Source of the DNA: Nothophaeocryptopus gaeumannii
Lineage: Eukaryota > Ascomycota > Dothideomycetes > Mycosphaerellales > Mycosphaerellaceae
NCBI GenBank assembly: GCA_031771865.1
Contig: JASISA010000009.1
Coordinates: 496,001-560,000 of the forward strand
Direction: 5' to 3'
Length of the DNA: 64,000 nt
Positions 53,361 through 63,714 of the stretch are shown piece after piece. Each line of letters starts with the position of its first letter. Position 1 is the stretch's first letter. The notes beneath the pieces are model-generated. The model searched no databases, was not told where the DNA came from, and was given only the letters and a program-made list of their open reading frames with translations. Made by a program: the position numbers and the translations under genes.

Positions 53361-54722
53361 TCACATCCCTCCTGATCCGGCAGTTTGCATCATTTCGCCG
53401 ACTAAACAGTGTTCAACACAGAGTTTGGAAAATACCTTGACTTGGCCACTGGGAGAGTTGGTGACTGTCGCCCACCCGTTGCGCTGAAGGTCTTCGCGCA
53501 TCTCCTCCTGCTGCATCTCCGTCCGTAGAGACGCTCGAGACACAGGCTCCTGATAACATTCTTCGCACCACCAGCGATTGCACTGCTCGCACCACCGGCC
53601 TCGGAGGCAGTCCTCGCATCGCAAGATGAGTCGTGGAAACGAGCCATCTCCTCGTTGCTCCGGTCGCACACAGGATCTCACGGTTGATGAGTGGGAGGGG
53701 GCGGGCCCAAGCAGTGGTAGTGCTTCGTCAGAAGTGTTCGGGAACACGGCTGGCCCTTCCGGACAAGAATGGCAAGATTCACATCCGCTAGATCCAAGAG
53801 CGATAGTAGCGATTGTGGGCTGTAAAAAGTCCTTGCTGGATACCTTTGTGATGTCGTGCCTGGGACCTCGGCAAAGCACCGCATCGAAATGAATCAGTCC
53901 TTTACACACTTGAAGTGTCTCCGCCCACTCCGAGTAAGGTCGCTTGATTACCCGCCCATGGCAGCCGTACCACTTGCTTTGTTCGTCACCGCCAACATGA
54001 GAAGCCAGATCATTCGTAGACAGTCGGTTCCATTCCACGCCTATCGCAGCACCTGGACCGCCCATAACGCCCAAAGAAGGTGCTTTTGGCGGCGGAACAG
54101 CAACAGTGCGTGGAGCATCTTTGGGACCAAAGAAGTACAGAGCCTTCAGACGCGGCGTGCCTTCCTCTCTCGTAGGTCTCACGATATACCGCAGCACTTG
54201 TTGCAACTTTGTGATGTTCAACTGTTTGGCCTCGCGAAGAGAGAGAATCCTCACATGATAGCGGTCTTCAGACACAACCTCCCGTACGAGGTCCACAGGT
54301 ACAGTCAGGCCATCCAGAATGAGGGTCTGAACGAACTTCAAGATGCGCTTCGAGTACAGCTTGCCCAGTATGCCTCGTAGCGGACCCGCGTAGAAATCGT
54401 CCTCAGTGAGGCTCTCGTCCATTCGCTCTGCGCGCCATGAGAAGCCACCAATGTCGACAGGGGCGGTATCGATGATGGCCCGCTTGATACGGGTGAGGTT
54501 CAGGTACCGCCAAGGCTCGGACTGCGAGTAGACGAGCTCTTGGGCTGCCTTGCATGTGAAGGCGAGTTTGAGGATGTCGCGCACAGGGATGTACGGAGCT
54601 GTCGTTCTCAGGACAATGGTGTTTGAGAGTAGGTCGAGGAGTGTTAGGGGCAGCCTCTCAACATTCTCCATATCCGGATCGGGGTCTGGTGGGTACGGCA
54701 TGCAGTCCGACGGATGTGTCAT
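53361..54722 (-). CDS. F-box-like protein with Cys-rich C-terminus
   Basis: Predicted 453-aa protein from ATG 54722; ATGs at 54701 and 54671 are alternatives, and the frame upstream starts only with GTG. Residues about 15-70 resemble an F-box (MENVERLPLTLLDLLSNTIV, then ILKLAFTCKAAQELV). The middle region (ILKFVQTLILDGLTVPVDLV, RILSLREAKQLNITKLQQVL) has the Leu spacing of LRR-like repeats. The C-terminal third is Cys-rich: CESCHSCPEG, then RCEDCLRGRWCEQCNRWWCEECY, then LCVEHCL, which probably binds two or more zinc ions. This arrangement suggests a ubiquitin-ligase adaptor of a filamentous-fungal family; the target is unknown. Confidence 0.7.
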   Translation of the reverse strand: MTHPSDCMPYPPDPDPDMENVERLPLTLLDLLSNTIVLRTTAPYIPVRDILKLAFTCKAAQELVYSQSEPWRYLNLTRIKRAIIDTAPVDIGGFSWRAERMDESLTEDDFYAGPLRGILGKLYSKRILKFVQTLILDGLTVPVDLVREVVSEDRYHVRILSLREAKQLNITKLQQVLRYIVRPTREEGTPRLKALYFFGPKDAPRTVAVPPPKAPSLGVMGGPGAAIGVEWNRLSTNDLASHVGGDEQSKWYGCHGRVIKRPYSEWAETLQVCKGLIHFDAVLCRGPRHDITKVSSKDFLQPTIATIALGSSGCESCHSCPEGPAVFPNTSDEALPLLGPAPSHSSTVRSCVRPEQRGDGSFPRLILRCEDCLRGRWCEQCNRWWCEECYQEPVSRASLRTEMQQEEMREDLQRNGWATVTNSPSGQVKVFSKLCVEHCLVGEMMQTAGSGGM

Positions 54723-55482
54723 GTGTCGTTGTTTGATGGCAGGAGATGGCCAACAACCATGATGATGCTGCCGCCATCTGGCCAGCCTTGGCACGACAGG
54801 GATTGCATTGAGCTCGGCAGATGCCGTGCCGTGCGTCGGCCCTCTGCTCCTGCTCCATGTGCTCCTGCCACTACGCCGCAGCGGTGTGCCGCGTGCGTCC
54901 GGTGGAGGGTTTTACGCGAGCCTGTCACGACAGTCACCATCAACGGGGAAGATCCCAGTGCTCACACATGAACCATGTCGTGCAGACGGTGCTCGTGCCT
55001 CGTGGACAGCCGGGCAGACGACACATTGGCTGATGGCTGTATCGGGTACCCTTCTCCTCTCACAGCGGCGACGACGTACTCTAGGACGTCTCACGCGGCG
55101 CAGCAGACTCGGCCTATTGCGCCGATACTTCTACCCCATCACTCTGCTCTAGCGCGCACCTTACCGAGCACGCTAGACCCGTCCACTCGAGCGGCCGAAC
55201 CGTTCTCACGCTTGCTATGGCCCGTAGAACTAGTGCTGTTGCCAACAAAGCATTGCAGCACCCGCCTGTCAATGGATGCCGCTTCGTATGTGTAGAACTA
55301 TGAGAATCGTGTCATCGAGAACCAATCCCGAAGCTCGTTCACTGACCCGCCGGCATTTACGCATTTACGCATTTGCGCATGCACTGGTACCACAATCAAG
55401 GTAACGCTGACCATCATCTTATTACATCTTCTGCAAACCTCCCAACTTGAACTTCTCTTCTGTACGCGAAGCCTCTACGACC
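54723..55482. promoter_or_regulatory. Divergent intergenic region
   Basis: 760 bp between divergent start codons of the F-box-like and methyltransferase genes. An octamer repeat GCATTTAC (about three copies, 55353-55378) lies near the methyltransferase start. Confidence 0.45.
55353..55378. repeat. GCATTTAC short tandem repeat
   Basis: Three copies of GCATTT(A/G)C, about 105 bp upstream of the methyltransferase ATG. Confidence 0.8.
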
Positions 55483-56494
55483 ATGGCCCTTTCGATCCCC
55501 TACGAATCCTCGACCGAGAAGGAAGAGGGACCATCAAGACCGGACTCGGCTATTGATGTGAGTGACGATTATGTCCTCACTCGAGATGCCGCCGCCTCTG
55601 CACGTCTCAATCTCTCCCACTACGTCTGGCAGTCGTCCTTTGGTTACAGTCTGCACCCGCGCATACAAGCCGAGCTCCAGGGCAAGGATGGGATCAAGGT
55701 CGCCGATGTGGGCACGGGTACTGGGTACGTACATGTACTGCCGGAACTCCCGTATCTCGTAATGGTCTTGGCTGCCAGCTCACCTATTGCTCTACAGGAT
55801 ATGGCTACTTGACATGGCCCAGCAGCTTCCGCGCTCCGCGCAGCTTGATGGAATCGACATAAGCTACGGTCAGGCTCCTCCACCAGGATGGCTCCCCGGG
55901 AATGTCAGCCTCAAACTGGTCGACGTCTTTCGACCTCTGCCAGAGAACCTTGTCGAGAAATACGACATTGTCCACATTCGACACTTTGTCTGTATTGTGA
56001 AGGACAATGATCCAACTCCTCTTCTGCGCAATCTACTCCGTATGCTAAAACCGGGTGGCTGGATCCAATGGGACGAGTGGGACGTGCTCAACCGCCACTT
56101 CACCAAGACAACCTCAGATGGCCCACAAGATTGTATCGACAAGCTCGAGGAAGAGTTCGCTGTCATGCGCCGTCACACACCTAAGCCAGAGTGGCCGCCT
56201 CGGCTCGATGACTACTTCATTGTCAACAACATGCAGCAAGTGGTGATCGAGAAGCGTCTGTCCAGTATCAGTCACCTCCCTTTCATGCACGACTTGAACC
56301 TACTGGTCTTCCAAGAGCTCATCGACGGCGCAGAACTCAAGGGTGCAATCAACGCCGAGAAGACGAGGTATCTGCGGCACTTGCTGGGTGGTGCGACGAG
56401 GGAGAGTAGGACTGGAGCCGCCTGGAATTTGACCAGATGTATGGCCGTCGGTCAGAAAGGCCACGATGCACGACGAGATGCTTTCATCTTGTAA
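55483..56494 (+). CDS. SAM-dependent methyltransferase, LaeA/UMT-like, two exons
   Basis: Class I methyltransferase related to the fungal UMTA/LaeA-like group; relatives act in secondary metabolism or its regulation. Exons are 55483-55724 and 55798-56494; the 73-nt intron has a GTACGT donor and TACAG acceptor, giving 312 aa. The splice restores the SAM-binding motif I: VADVGTGTG|IWLLDMAQQLP. Next come LDGIDISYGQAPPPGWLPGNV (motif II), KYDIVHIRHFVCIVKD and NLLRMLKPGGWIQWDEWDVL (post-motif I/III), all typical. The N-terminal 60 residues with SHYVWQSSFGYSLHP also match. The ATG at 55483 (MALSIPYES) is the first in frame. No polyketide or peptide synthase lies nearby, so a cluster role is not supported here. 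Confidence 0.85.
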
Positions 56495-57697
56495 CACAGG
56501 TGATGTCAAAAAGACATTGGTACGGCTGAGCTAGAGTTCGAGTTAGTGGCTGCCACGTGCTGCAGGAACATCTTGGCTTGAGTACCTGACTGACTGATCG
56601 CGAATGCGAGGACTTAAGAAGCGACATTGGACACGAGTTAAACCAGACTGCGAGATACCCATTGCAGTTGTTCGAACTAGACTGCCAGAATATTCATACA
56701 GAAAATTTGCACTCCGCTGTTCACGATCTCACTGTGCAGTGCCACTGACCCTCCTCGCTCATTAATCTTCATCCATAGTCAATCCTCCCTCCCTGGTGTC
56801 ACCACCCATTCGCCACCCAAACCGGCACCGCAATTGCCATCAGTCCAGCCGTGCACTTCCACACCATCACAGCCATGGCTGCAGTGACAGATTCAATGAC
56901 GAATTGAATCCGGACAGTCAACTTCGCTAGTCAACTTGAAAGTTTCGTAATGTACTCTCTATTAGCTAGCCCTTATTTCAGACTACTAGTTGTGAGTTTC
57001 GCAGCAGAGAGAGCGTCCGAAATCAGGAGGGTGTGTTGTATGAGTTAGGTCCGTTCGCCTTGAGCAGTCCTCTGCAGCTGCTACTGAACCATACCATAGT
57101 AGTACCGAATTTACTTTTCGACTTCTCTCAAAAGCAAGCGTCATTCGTAGCACGGACTTAGGATACTATAGCGGGGATGGACGAAGGGCAGCAGAGACAG
57201 GGCTGTAGAGACGAGGCTCGGCACAAACGGTAGGTAGTCCAGTTACCCTCTATTGACTGCGCGAGTTCACTGTCGGATCCAGTTCGATTCCATGATGCGC
57301 TGCTCATTGCCACGATCGAGATCCAAATTATCTCGTGATTCGATGTGTTCTAGTTTGTTGTTTTTGTTTGCCTCTCATGCGCTAATTCCTGCATAACTAG
57401 AGCGTTGGCGCCAGGTAAGAAGCGGCTCGTTAGTGATATCTATTATACTCATCAGTGCCACTAGGATGCATAGCACCTCCAGAGACGTCAGTTCCAGTCG
57501 CTGTGGAGGTGACAAATACCTTGGCTTCTTCACCAATGTGCAGCTTTGGCACAAAACCGGCCTGCGGAATCACAGTCAGTCTTCTCCTCAACAATAACAA
57601 CCAACCCTACCATCAGCCAGATACCCACCCACTTGCAGAAGACGACTTACCAACCAATCAACCCACTCATCAACGTACCCACAACCCATCAACCATA
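56495..57697. other. Intergenic stretch
   Basis: About 1.2 kb with no convincing gene. The open frame of the next gene extends upstream to 57455 but is Gln/Asn/Pro-rich there and probably untranslated. Confidence 0.4.
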
Positions 57698-58147
57698 ATG
57701 GACCCTTTCGGCCCCTTCGAAACCAAGAATCCTCACCCTGATGAGAACTTCATCCAATTCGACTCTTCCATTGGCGCAAGCCTCTACGATCCCCCGGGCA
57801 CCACTGCTAGGGATAGATGGACCAAACCACATGGTCCAGGTGCCAGCGGCCTCACTGAGGAATCTCTCGGGGCTCATAACGCCGAGTCTGGCTTCACATC
57901 AGATTCTCTGGGCAAGCACGACGCCGGTAGCGTATTGACGACTGAGAATCTGAACGCCCATGACGGCATCACGGCGCAGGAGGCGTCGAAGGTACACTTT
58001 CCTGGGCTGGAGCATGAAGATGCTGTTTCACATATTGGGACTTTCGGTGGATCTCTGCATCCAGGTACCATGTCTGAGGATATTGCTTCAAATGTTGGAA
58101 CTGGGACTGCCTCTGTTGCTGAGCCCGCTGACGGCACGAGTAAATAG
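57698..58147 (+). CDS. Small hydrophilic protein with short internal repeats
   Basis: Predicted 149-aa acidic, hydrophilic protein from ATG 57698 (MDPFGPFETKNPHPDEN). No signal peptide or membrane segment. The middle holds three imperfect units of 14-15 residues: LTEESLGAHNAESG, FTSDSLGKHDAGSV, LTTENLNAHDGIT. The remainder is Gly/His/Ser-rich (HFPGLEHEDAVSHIGTFGG). Such composition is common in stress-linked disordered fungal proteins, but I do not recognise a family. The frame is open upstream, so the start is chosen by the first methionine that follows the low-complexity segment. Confidence 0.55.
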   Translation: MDPFGPFETKNPHPDENFIQFDSSIGASLYDPPGTTARDRWTKPHGPGASGLTEESLGAHNAESGFTSDSLGKHDAGSVLTTENLNAHDGITAQEASKVHFPGLEHEDAVSHIGTFGGSLHPGTMSEDIASNVGTGTASVAEPADGTSK

Positions 58148-58666
58148 AACTTCTTGAACACCAACTCTGGGTATGTGTTCGGCACGTAATGAGGTCGCGC
58201 CTGAGCTTGGAGGCCGCTGACGATTTGAGGTGAACATATGTGGGGCAAAGATATTGAGTGAATAGGTGCAATTGGTTTGGCGGGCGAAGTAGTGGAATTC
58301 GGATATCTCGTATTCCTGAATTTCCAGCATTCCGACATAATGTAAGTATACGATCCACGAGCATGATGATTCCTCATGTACTATGTATGTAAGAGTTTGG
58401 GGGTGTTCAGGAAGTGAAGTCGAGCACTGTGGCAAGGCTGAGACATTGCACCCGGATCCTCGTCACAGCACGTGCCAGGCTTGGCGTTGCGGATGACATA
58501 TGCTCGTGGTGCCTTCGAGAACCCGATTCGCCTCTCTACAGGTCAGTATCATCATTCACTCGCGCGTGAAAGCGTCGTGAGATGCTAATGCTCCCCCAGG
58601 CAAACCCTCTACCCTCCACAGGCCTTTCCCTCTAGCCATCTTGTGCCAACGTCGCCGACGAGCAAC
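58148..58666. other. Intergenic region upstream of UFD1-like gene
   Basis: Promoter region of the next gene. No other gene seen. Confidence 0.4.
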
Positions 58667-61048
58667 ATGGCCGAGTCACCTACGACTCACCTTAAATGGT
58701 CCGCGCAGTATACAGTCTCGGCGCCCTCGCGAATGCAACCTCTACCAGGCGACAAGATACTGTTACCTCCATCAGCACTCGAAGCGTTACTGAGCGCGTC
58801 CTCAAACGCCGCCGCCGAGAGTGCACGACGCGATCTTCCTCAATACGATCCATACAACTCGGCCACATACTCTGCCTACCGGCAAGCCGAGTCGCAGTAT
58901 CAAGACCAGCGACAGCAACTCCCATATCCTCTCACCTTTCGCTTAGTCAATCCGGACAATGGACGAGTCGTGTACGCGGGTATCCAAGAGTTTTCGGCCG
59001 GAGAAGGCCAGGTGATACTGAGCCCATTCATACTAGAGACTCTCGGGTTGAAGGCCGAAGAGCTCCAAAAGCACGATGATGTGATTGAAGTAGATGCAAA
59101 GGTTGAGCCCACACCAGTCGCAATATCAGGGCCACAGATCACAGTGCATGCACGACAATTGCCGAAAGGCACGTTTGTTAAGCTACGGCCGCTCGAGCCA
59201 GGCTATGATCCGGAAGATTGGAAGGCGCTGCTAGAGCAACACCTGCGCGCGAACTATACCACACTGACGAACGGTGAAGTGCTGATCGTCCCGCAGCGAG
59301 GTGCTGGTGGAAAGAAAGAGGCATACAGATTCTTGGTCGATGGCTTTAAGCCAGATGTGGATGGCATCTGCGTGGTTGACACAGACTTGGAGGTCGATAT
59401 TGAGGCATTGAATGAAGAGCAAGCGAGAGAAACACTGAAGCGCATAGCCGCGAAAATGACAAGAGCGCCTGGGACGGATAAAGGAAGCTCGCCAGGAGGA
59501 GAGCTCGATCTGTTCAAGGAGCAGCATGGTCAAGTGCTGCCCGGTGAATACGTCGACTATCAGTTACCGTCCTGGGATCGCGCTCAGCCACTAGAGATTG
59601 AGCTGGATGCAGAAGATGACGAAGAAGACATCAATCTGCTGATCAGCCCATTGTCTGTTACCCAACGAGCGAAGCCGCGGATGGACGAATTCGTATTCGC
59701 AGATTTCGACACGCGACCGAGGAAGCGAATACGGCTTGAACCTACCAATGCCGAGCTGGAAAACGCGGAGGCATTACAGGTATCTGTTTGGGCATTTTGG
59801 CCAGTAGACAGTCAAACGAACGGAGATACGGCTACACGAGAATCTCAACTTGAGCCCCGGCGCTTCACACTCCGAGCAACACATCCAGATTCGAAGGCGC
59901 AAGCCCTCGAACACGGTACAAACTCCAACGAGTCAGAAGCGCCTCCCAACGAGGGAGACGTGCGCTGCAAGAACTGCAAGCAGTGGGTGCCACAGCGGAC
60001 ATTGATGCTTCACGAGAATTTCTGCCTTCGAAACAACATACTATGTCCAAAAGGCTGTGGCCAGGTCTTCCAGAAACGCTCGCCTGAATTCGAAACTCAT
60101 TGGCATTGTCCTCATGATGATTTGTTTGGCAACTCACAATTGGCACATCAGCAGCACGACAGCATCTACCATCCTACGGAAGTGCTTCGATGCAGCGAGT
60201 GCAGTACTGCAGAGACTTTCGCGAATCTTCCTTCACTCGCTCACCACCGCACCACAACCTGTCCCGCGAAACCTATCCTGTGCCGGTTCTGTCACCTGGA
60301 AGTACCCCAGGAAGGGGACCCGGATGTACCAAATGCTGAAGCTCTGCTTTCTGGTATGACACCCCATGAGCTCGCTGATGGAGCAAGGACTACGGAATGC
60401 CATCTGTGCCAAAAGATCGTCCGGCTACGCGACATGGAGACGCATCTGAAGAATCACGACCTCGATCGCTTCAATCGCGAGGCTCCAGTACCATGCCGGA
60501 ACATCAACTGCGGCCGAACTTTGGACACTTGCTCCAAGAGTGGCGATACACGAGCAGGAACGCGCATGGGCCAGGGCCCTGGTAACGACATTGGCCTCTG
60601 CAGCGTATGCTTCGGTCCATTGTATGTCAGTATGTATGATCCAGAAAACAAGGCTCTCCGACGCCGGATAGAGCGCCGATACCTGCAGCAACTGGTCACA
60701 GGCTGCGGTAAAGCATGGTGTCGGAACGAGTTCTGTAAGACAGGGAGGAAGCATCTTGGCATGAACACGAATATCACAACCAAGGATGCGACACCCATGG
60801 TGAAGCCTTTCCTCGACGGCCTGACCATAGCGGGGCAGGAGACGCCATTGCACTTCTGTGTTGACGAAAGCAGCCAGAAGAGAAGGAATCTGGCTGATAT
60901 GGTCGCTGCTGAAGATGGAGGGCCTGCAGGTAAGGGAGGATTCGGGTTCAGGTGGTGTCTTGGTGCGCTTGAGGCAGAGCATGGCGATCTTGACGGTGCC
61001 AGGAAGTGGTTGAAGAATTGGGCGTCGGCGAAGGCGGAGAGGAGATGA
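58667..61048 (+). CDS. UFD1-domain protein with zinc fingers and AZUL-like C-terminus
   Basis: Predicted 793-aa ubiquitin-pathway protein in one exon. The ATG at 58667 gives MAESPTTHLKWSAQYTV; upstream only a GTG is available. Residues about 10-270 match the UFD1 N-terminal double-barrel: LPGDKILLPPSALEALL, LTFRLVNPDNGRVVYAG and HARQLPKGTFVKLRPLEPGY. After a disordered acidic linker there is a TRAF-like zinc region: RCKNCKQWVPQRTLMLHENFC, CPKGCGQVFQ and CRFCHLEVP. The C-terminus has RRRIERRYLQQLVTGCGKAWCRNEFCKTG, close to the AZUL zinc module of E3A-type ligases. UFD1 proteins bind ubiquitin and Cdc48. Canonical Ufd1 is shorter and lacks these fingers, so this is a separate fungal paralogue, probably a Cdc48 or proteasome adaptor. 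Confidence 0.85.
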   Translation: MAESPTTHLKWSAQYTVSAPSRMQPLPGDKILLPPSALEALLSASSNAAAESARRDLPQYDPYNSATYSAYRQAESQYQDQRQQLPYPLTFRLVNPDNGRVVYAGIQEFSAGEGQVILSPFILETLGLKAEELQKHDDVIEVDAKVEPTPVAISGPQITVHARQLPKGTFVKLRPLEPGYDPEDWKALLEQHLRANYTTLTNGEVLIVPQRGAGGKKEAYRFLVDGFKPDVDGICVVDTDLEVDIEALNEEQARETLKRIAAKMTRAPGTDKGSSPGGELDLFKEQHGQVLPGEYVDYQLPSWDRAQPLEIELDAEDDEEDINLLISPLSVTQRAKPRMDEFVFADFDTRPRKRIRLEPTNAELENAEALQVSVWAFWPVDSQTNGDTATRESQLEPRRFTLRATHPDSKAQALEHGTNSNESEAPPNEGDVRCKNCKQWVPQRTLMLHENFCLRNNILCPKGCGQVFQKRSPEFETHWHCPHDDLFGNSQLAHQQHDSIYHPTEVLRCSECSTAETFANLPSLAHHRTTTCPAKPILCRFCHLEVPQEGDPDVPNAEALLSGMTPHELADGARTTECHLCQKIVRLRDMETHLKNHDLDRFNREAPVPCRNINCGRTLDTCSKSGDTRAGTRMGQGPGNDIGLCSVCFGPLYVSMYDPENKALRRRIERRYLQQLVTGCGKAWCRNEFCKTGRKHLGMNTNITTKDATPMVKPFLDGLTIAGQETPLHFCVDESSQKRRNLADMVAAEDGGPAGKGGFGFRWCLGALEAEHGDLDGARKWLKNWASAKAERR

Positions 61049-61370
61049 TGACCAGATACGCTTGATGAGATGTGGAAAATGAAGACGAAATAGATGTCAA
61101 TGAAGACTGTTTGCCTCCTTAGTCCCCATCATGGGTACATCACAGAATCAAGATGACACAACAGTCAAGATGGCACAATCGCCAAGGCTTTCACGTTACA
61201 CAACCTGTGCAGAGGCGTAGACACTAAGGTATTGCGGCTGAGCAAGGCTGTCGTAACTCAACATCGACATTGCCCTTCTCCCGCATTTCTGCCACCTTCA
61301 GAGCCTTCATTCCCCGTGCACAGTATCTGGATATCATAACTTTCTGGAACCAGTTATCCGCGAGGTCACA
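61049..61370. other. Spacer between UFD1-like gene and HET pseudogene
   Basis: About 320 bp: 3' region of the UFD1-like gene and relic promoter of the HET gene. No gene seen. Confidence 0.4.
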
Positions 61371-62750
61371 ATGCACCTGATCAACACGACGACGCTTGAG
61401 CTCAAGGAGTTCACGGAATCTGATATCCCGCTGTATGTCGCATGTCTGGTCTTGCAGCGAGGTCTCGTATGAGGCCTACCTCGCCAGTCGCCACCGGGAT
61501 GGCTATGACTACCAGAAGATCTTGAAGCTCTGTGAGCTCGCTCGTTACGGTCTCGAAGTACAACGCTTTCTCCCTGAGACTCCATACCTTTGTGGGCCGA
61601 CGGAGCAAAAAGCCGTTCACCAGAACCTTCTCATTCCAACCGGGCGCGACGCTGTTGGAGTAGGAATTGCGCAAATGCGCACTCTAGACTGGGCCTGGGT
61701 CGACACATGCTGCATCGATAAAATAAGTTCAACCGAGCTGTCCGAGGCTGTCAACTCAATGTTCAAATGGTACAAGCGCTCTACCGTCTGCCTTGTGTGT
61801 CTACCCGACGTGACGCCTATTGTAGGACGGCATGAGAACAATGAATGCCTCTAGTTACCTGCACACGCTCCATTCTCAAAGGACCAGTGTCTTCAAAGCA
61901 AATGGTTCACCAGGGGCTGGACGTTGCCGAAACTACTTGCGCCGAGCGACCTGCTGCTTTACAACACCTCCTTCGAAACTATCGGGCGGGGTTTCAGAGA
62001 ATCCGCATCGGCATTTGAGGGAGACAAAAGTGCGGTATGGAAGACTGTCGACGAAGTTAGAAGGCTCGTCGCTACGGCTATCTTTATAGATACAATGATG
62101 CTGTTCAGCCCATCGTCTTTTAGATCATGCTGCGCAGCTAAGCGGATGAGCTGGATGGCCAAAAGCTTCACAACTCGTGATGAAGGAAAGACATGGCGTA
62201 CTGCCTCCTTGGCGTCTTTGACGTCAACATGCCCATTTTGTATGGCGAGGGCCTGACCAATGCTTTCATCAGGCTTCAGGCGAAAATTCTTCGAAAACCT
62301 AACGACCATTCCGTCTTCATGTGGGAACACTCACATCCTGACAAAGCAAGATATTTGCTGGCTGATACTCCAACCGCGTTCGAGCAATTCGACAAGCTCA
62401 GCTACATTACCTTGCCCACAATTATCGGCCGCCGATTTCAACGGTCGGTCTTCTCGACCACGTCCAGAGGTACTGAGATGGAGACGTGCGTCCCTCGGAT
62501 ATTCCTTGTTGACTCCGGCCTAACTCGATACTTCCCGTGGCCCCTATTGTTTTCGTCGTGCGGCGATGATGGAGTGTGGAGCCATGCTATCTCCTGATGG
62601 AAATCGACACGTTTCCAAAACGCCTACCTGCTTTCACAGATGCGTCACTCGTCACTCGAAAATACGGTATTGCATGACTGGACGACGAAAACGGGAGAGA
62701 CGTTATACTGACAATGCTTGGGTGGCGGAAGTCTCCCGAAGCTTTTCGTG
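61371..62750 (+). pseudogene. HET-domain gene (het-E-like N-terminus), disrupted
   Basis: ATG 61371 begins MHLINTTTLELKEF, the standard start of het-E-type HET proteins. A frameshift near 61430 damages the SHVWSCSEVSYEAY block. The next frame gives DWAWVDTCCIDKISSTELSEAVN and FKWYKRSTVCLV, then a TAG at 61852-61854. The same frame continues past it: SKWFTRGWTLPKLLAPSDLLLYN and AAKRMSWMAKSFTTRDE. Another shift near 62190 opens MAYCLLGVFDVNMPILYGEG, which runs to 62597 with an ADTPTAFEQF segment. Weaker HET-tail similarity continues to about 62750. An intron may lie near 61560-61690, but it would not remove the other lesions. The intact gene would act in vegetative incompatibility. The right end is approximate. 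Confidence 0.78.
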
Positions 62751-63714
62751 ACAAACTCAGAGGAAGAGCTATATCGGCTTCTCAGATCAAGGCCCCTTCG
62801 TTTATGAACAGGAAGGACCGGGCTTTGAATTTCACTCGTACGGCTCGCGTATATGCTCGTGCCAATAAAGACACAACAGCACCTCGAGCTTTGCACCACA
62901 AATCTGGAATTCACCATAGCGCATCGATCTCCCGCGAAAGACAATCGCGAGGCCGCACCTATGCATCACTGCGCATCAACCGATCTGCCCTCTGCTTTCC
63001 GGGCCTGCAATGTATGAGCGGACTCTCGAACCGTTGCGGCAAAGCTTCACCTACCGAAATGGATCTGCAATCATACACTAGGTGCCCCGGCCTTTGCATC
63101 TTTGAACAGCTTGGAATCGCCGCTGCCTTGCCGTTGGAACCTGGTGCTTTTGGCTTCAAGCACGCCGGTTCATCTGGTCGTGGCTTTCGCGGCAGACGTT
63201 GTCCGTGATAGCTTCCTCGTCTGGACCCGTAGCTGGCCGAGCTGGTTGACTGGGTGTTTGCAGGCATCGGAACACTACGATCAATACCTTTGCGTTACTC
63301 GGGAGCTGAAAAATTCGAATGCGAGTAACTTCTGTTCACTTCGTTATCTGTCGACTATTTAAAGTTGTCGGTCACCGATGCTGAACCTTCGGTAACCTGC
63401 ATCGAATCTGGCCACATTACATTCTCCGCTCTCGAAACTCTTTATGGCTGACAGCTCTTGATATAAAGAAGGAGTAGTCATGGCACCACTATAGACACAA
63501 GCAACGTACAGAGTTTCTTGGCGTTGCGCTAGCATTATGGTAAACTGCCACATCCTTCCTTCCCAGATCCCGAGATCGACTGCCATTCCCCGACGGTCCT
63601 GTAGATGTCAGAGTTGCCTGAATTTCAGTTCGTACTCAAGGGCTAAAAACATACTCCCAACGCTCCAGGTCGTACGGTCGTACGGCCTAACAGCCCGTGC
63701 TCGCATCGCCCACC
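62751..63714. other. Spacer right of HET pseudogene
   Basis: No convincing gene. A 75-aa minus-strand frame (63586-63359, MAVDLGIWEGRMWQFTIMLA) has an ATG but no domain. Some of the left part may be further HET remains. Confidence 0.35.

Noticed and set aside
41166..56494. Secondary-metabolite cluster
   Set aside because: A P450, an amidase and a LaeA-like methyltransferase lie within 15 kb, but the P450 is dead, no core synthase is present, and a TOM6-like housekeeping gene sits between them.
63359..63586. 75-aa minus-strand open frame with an ATG
   Set aside because: Short, with no domain and no splice context linking it to the partial gene at the right edge.
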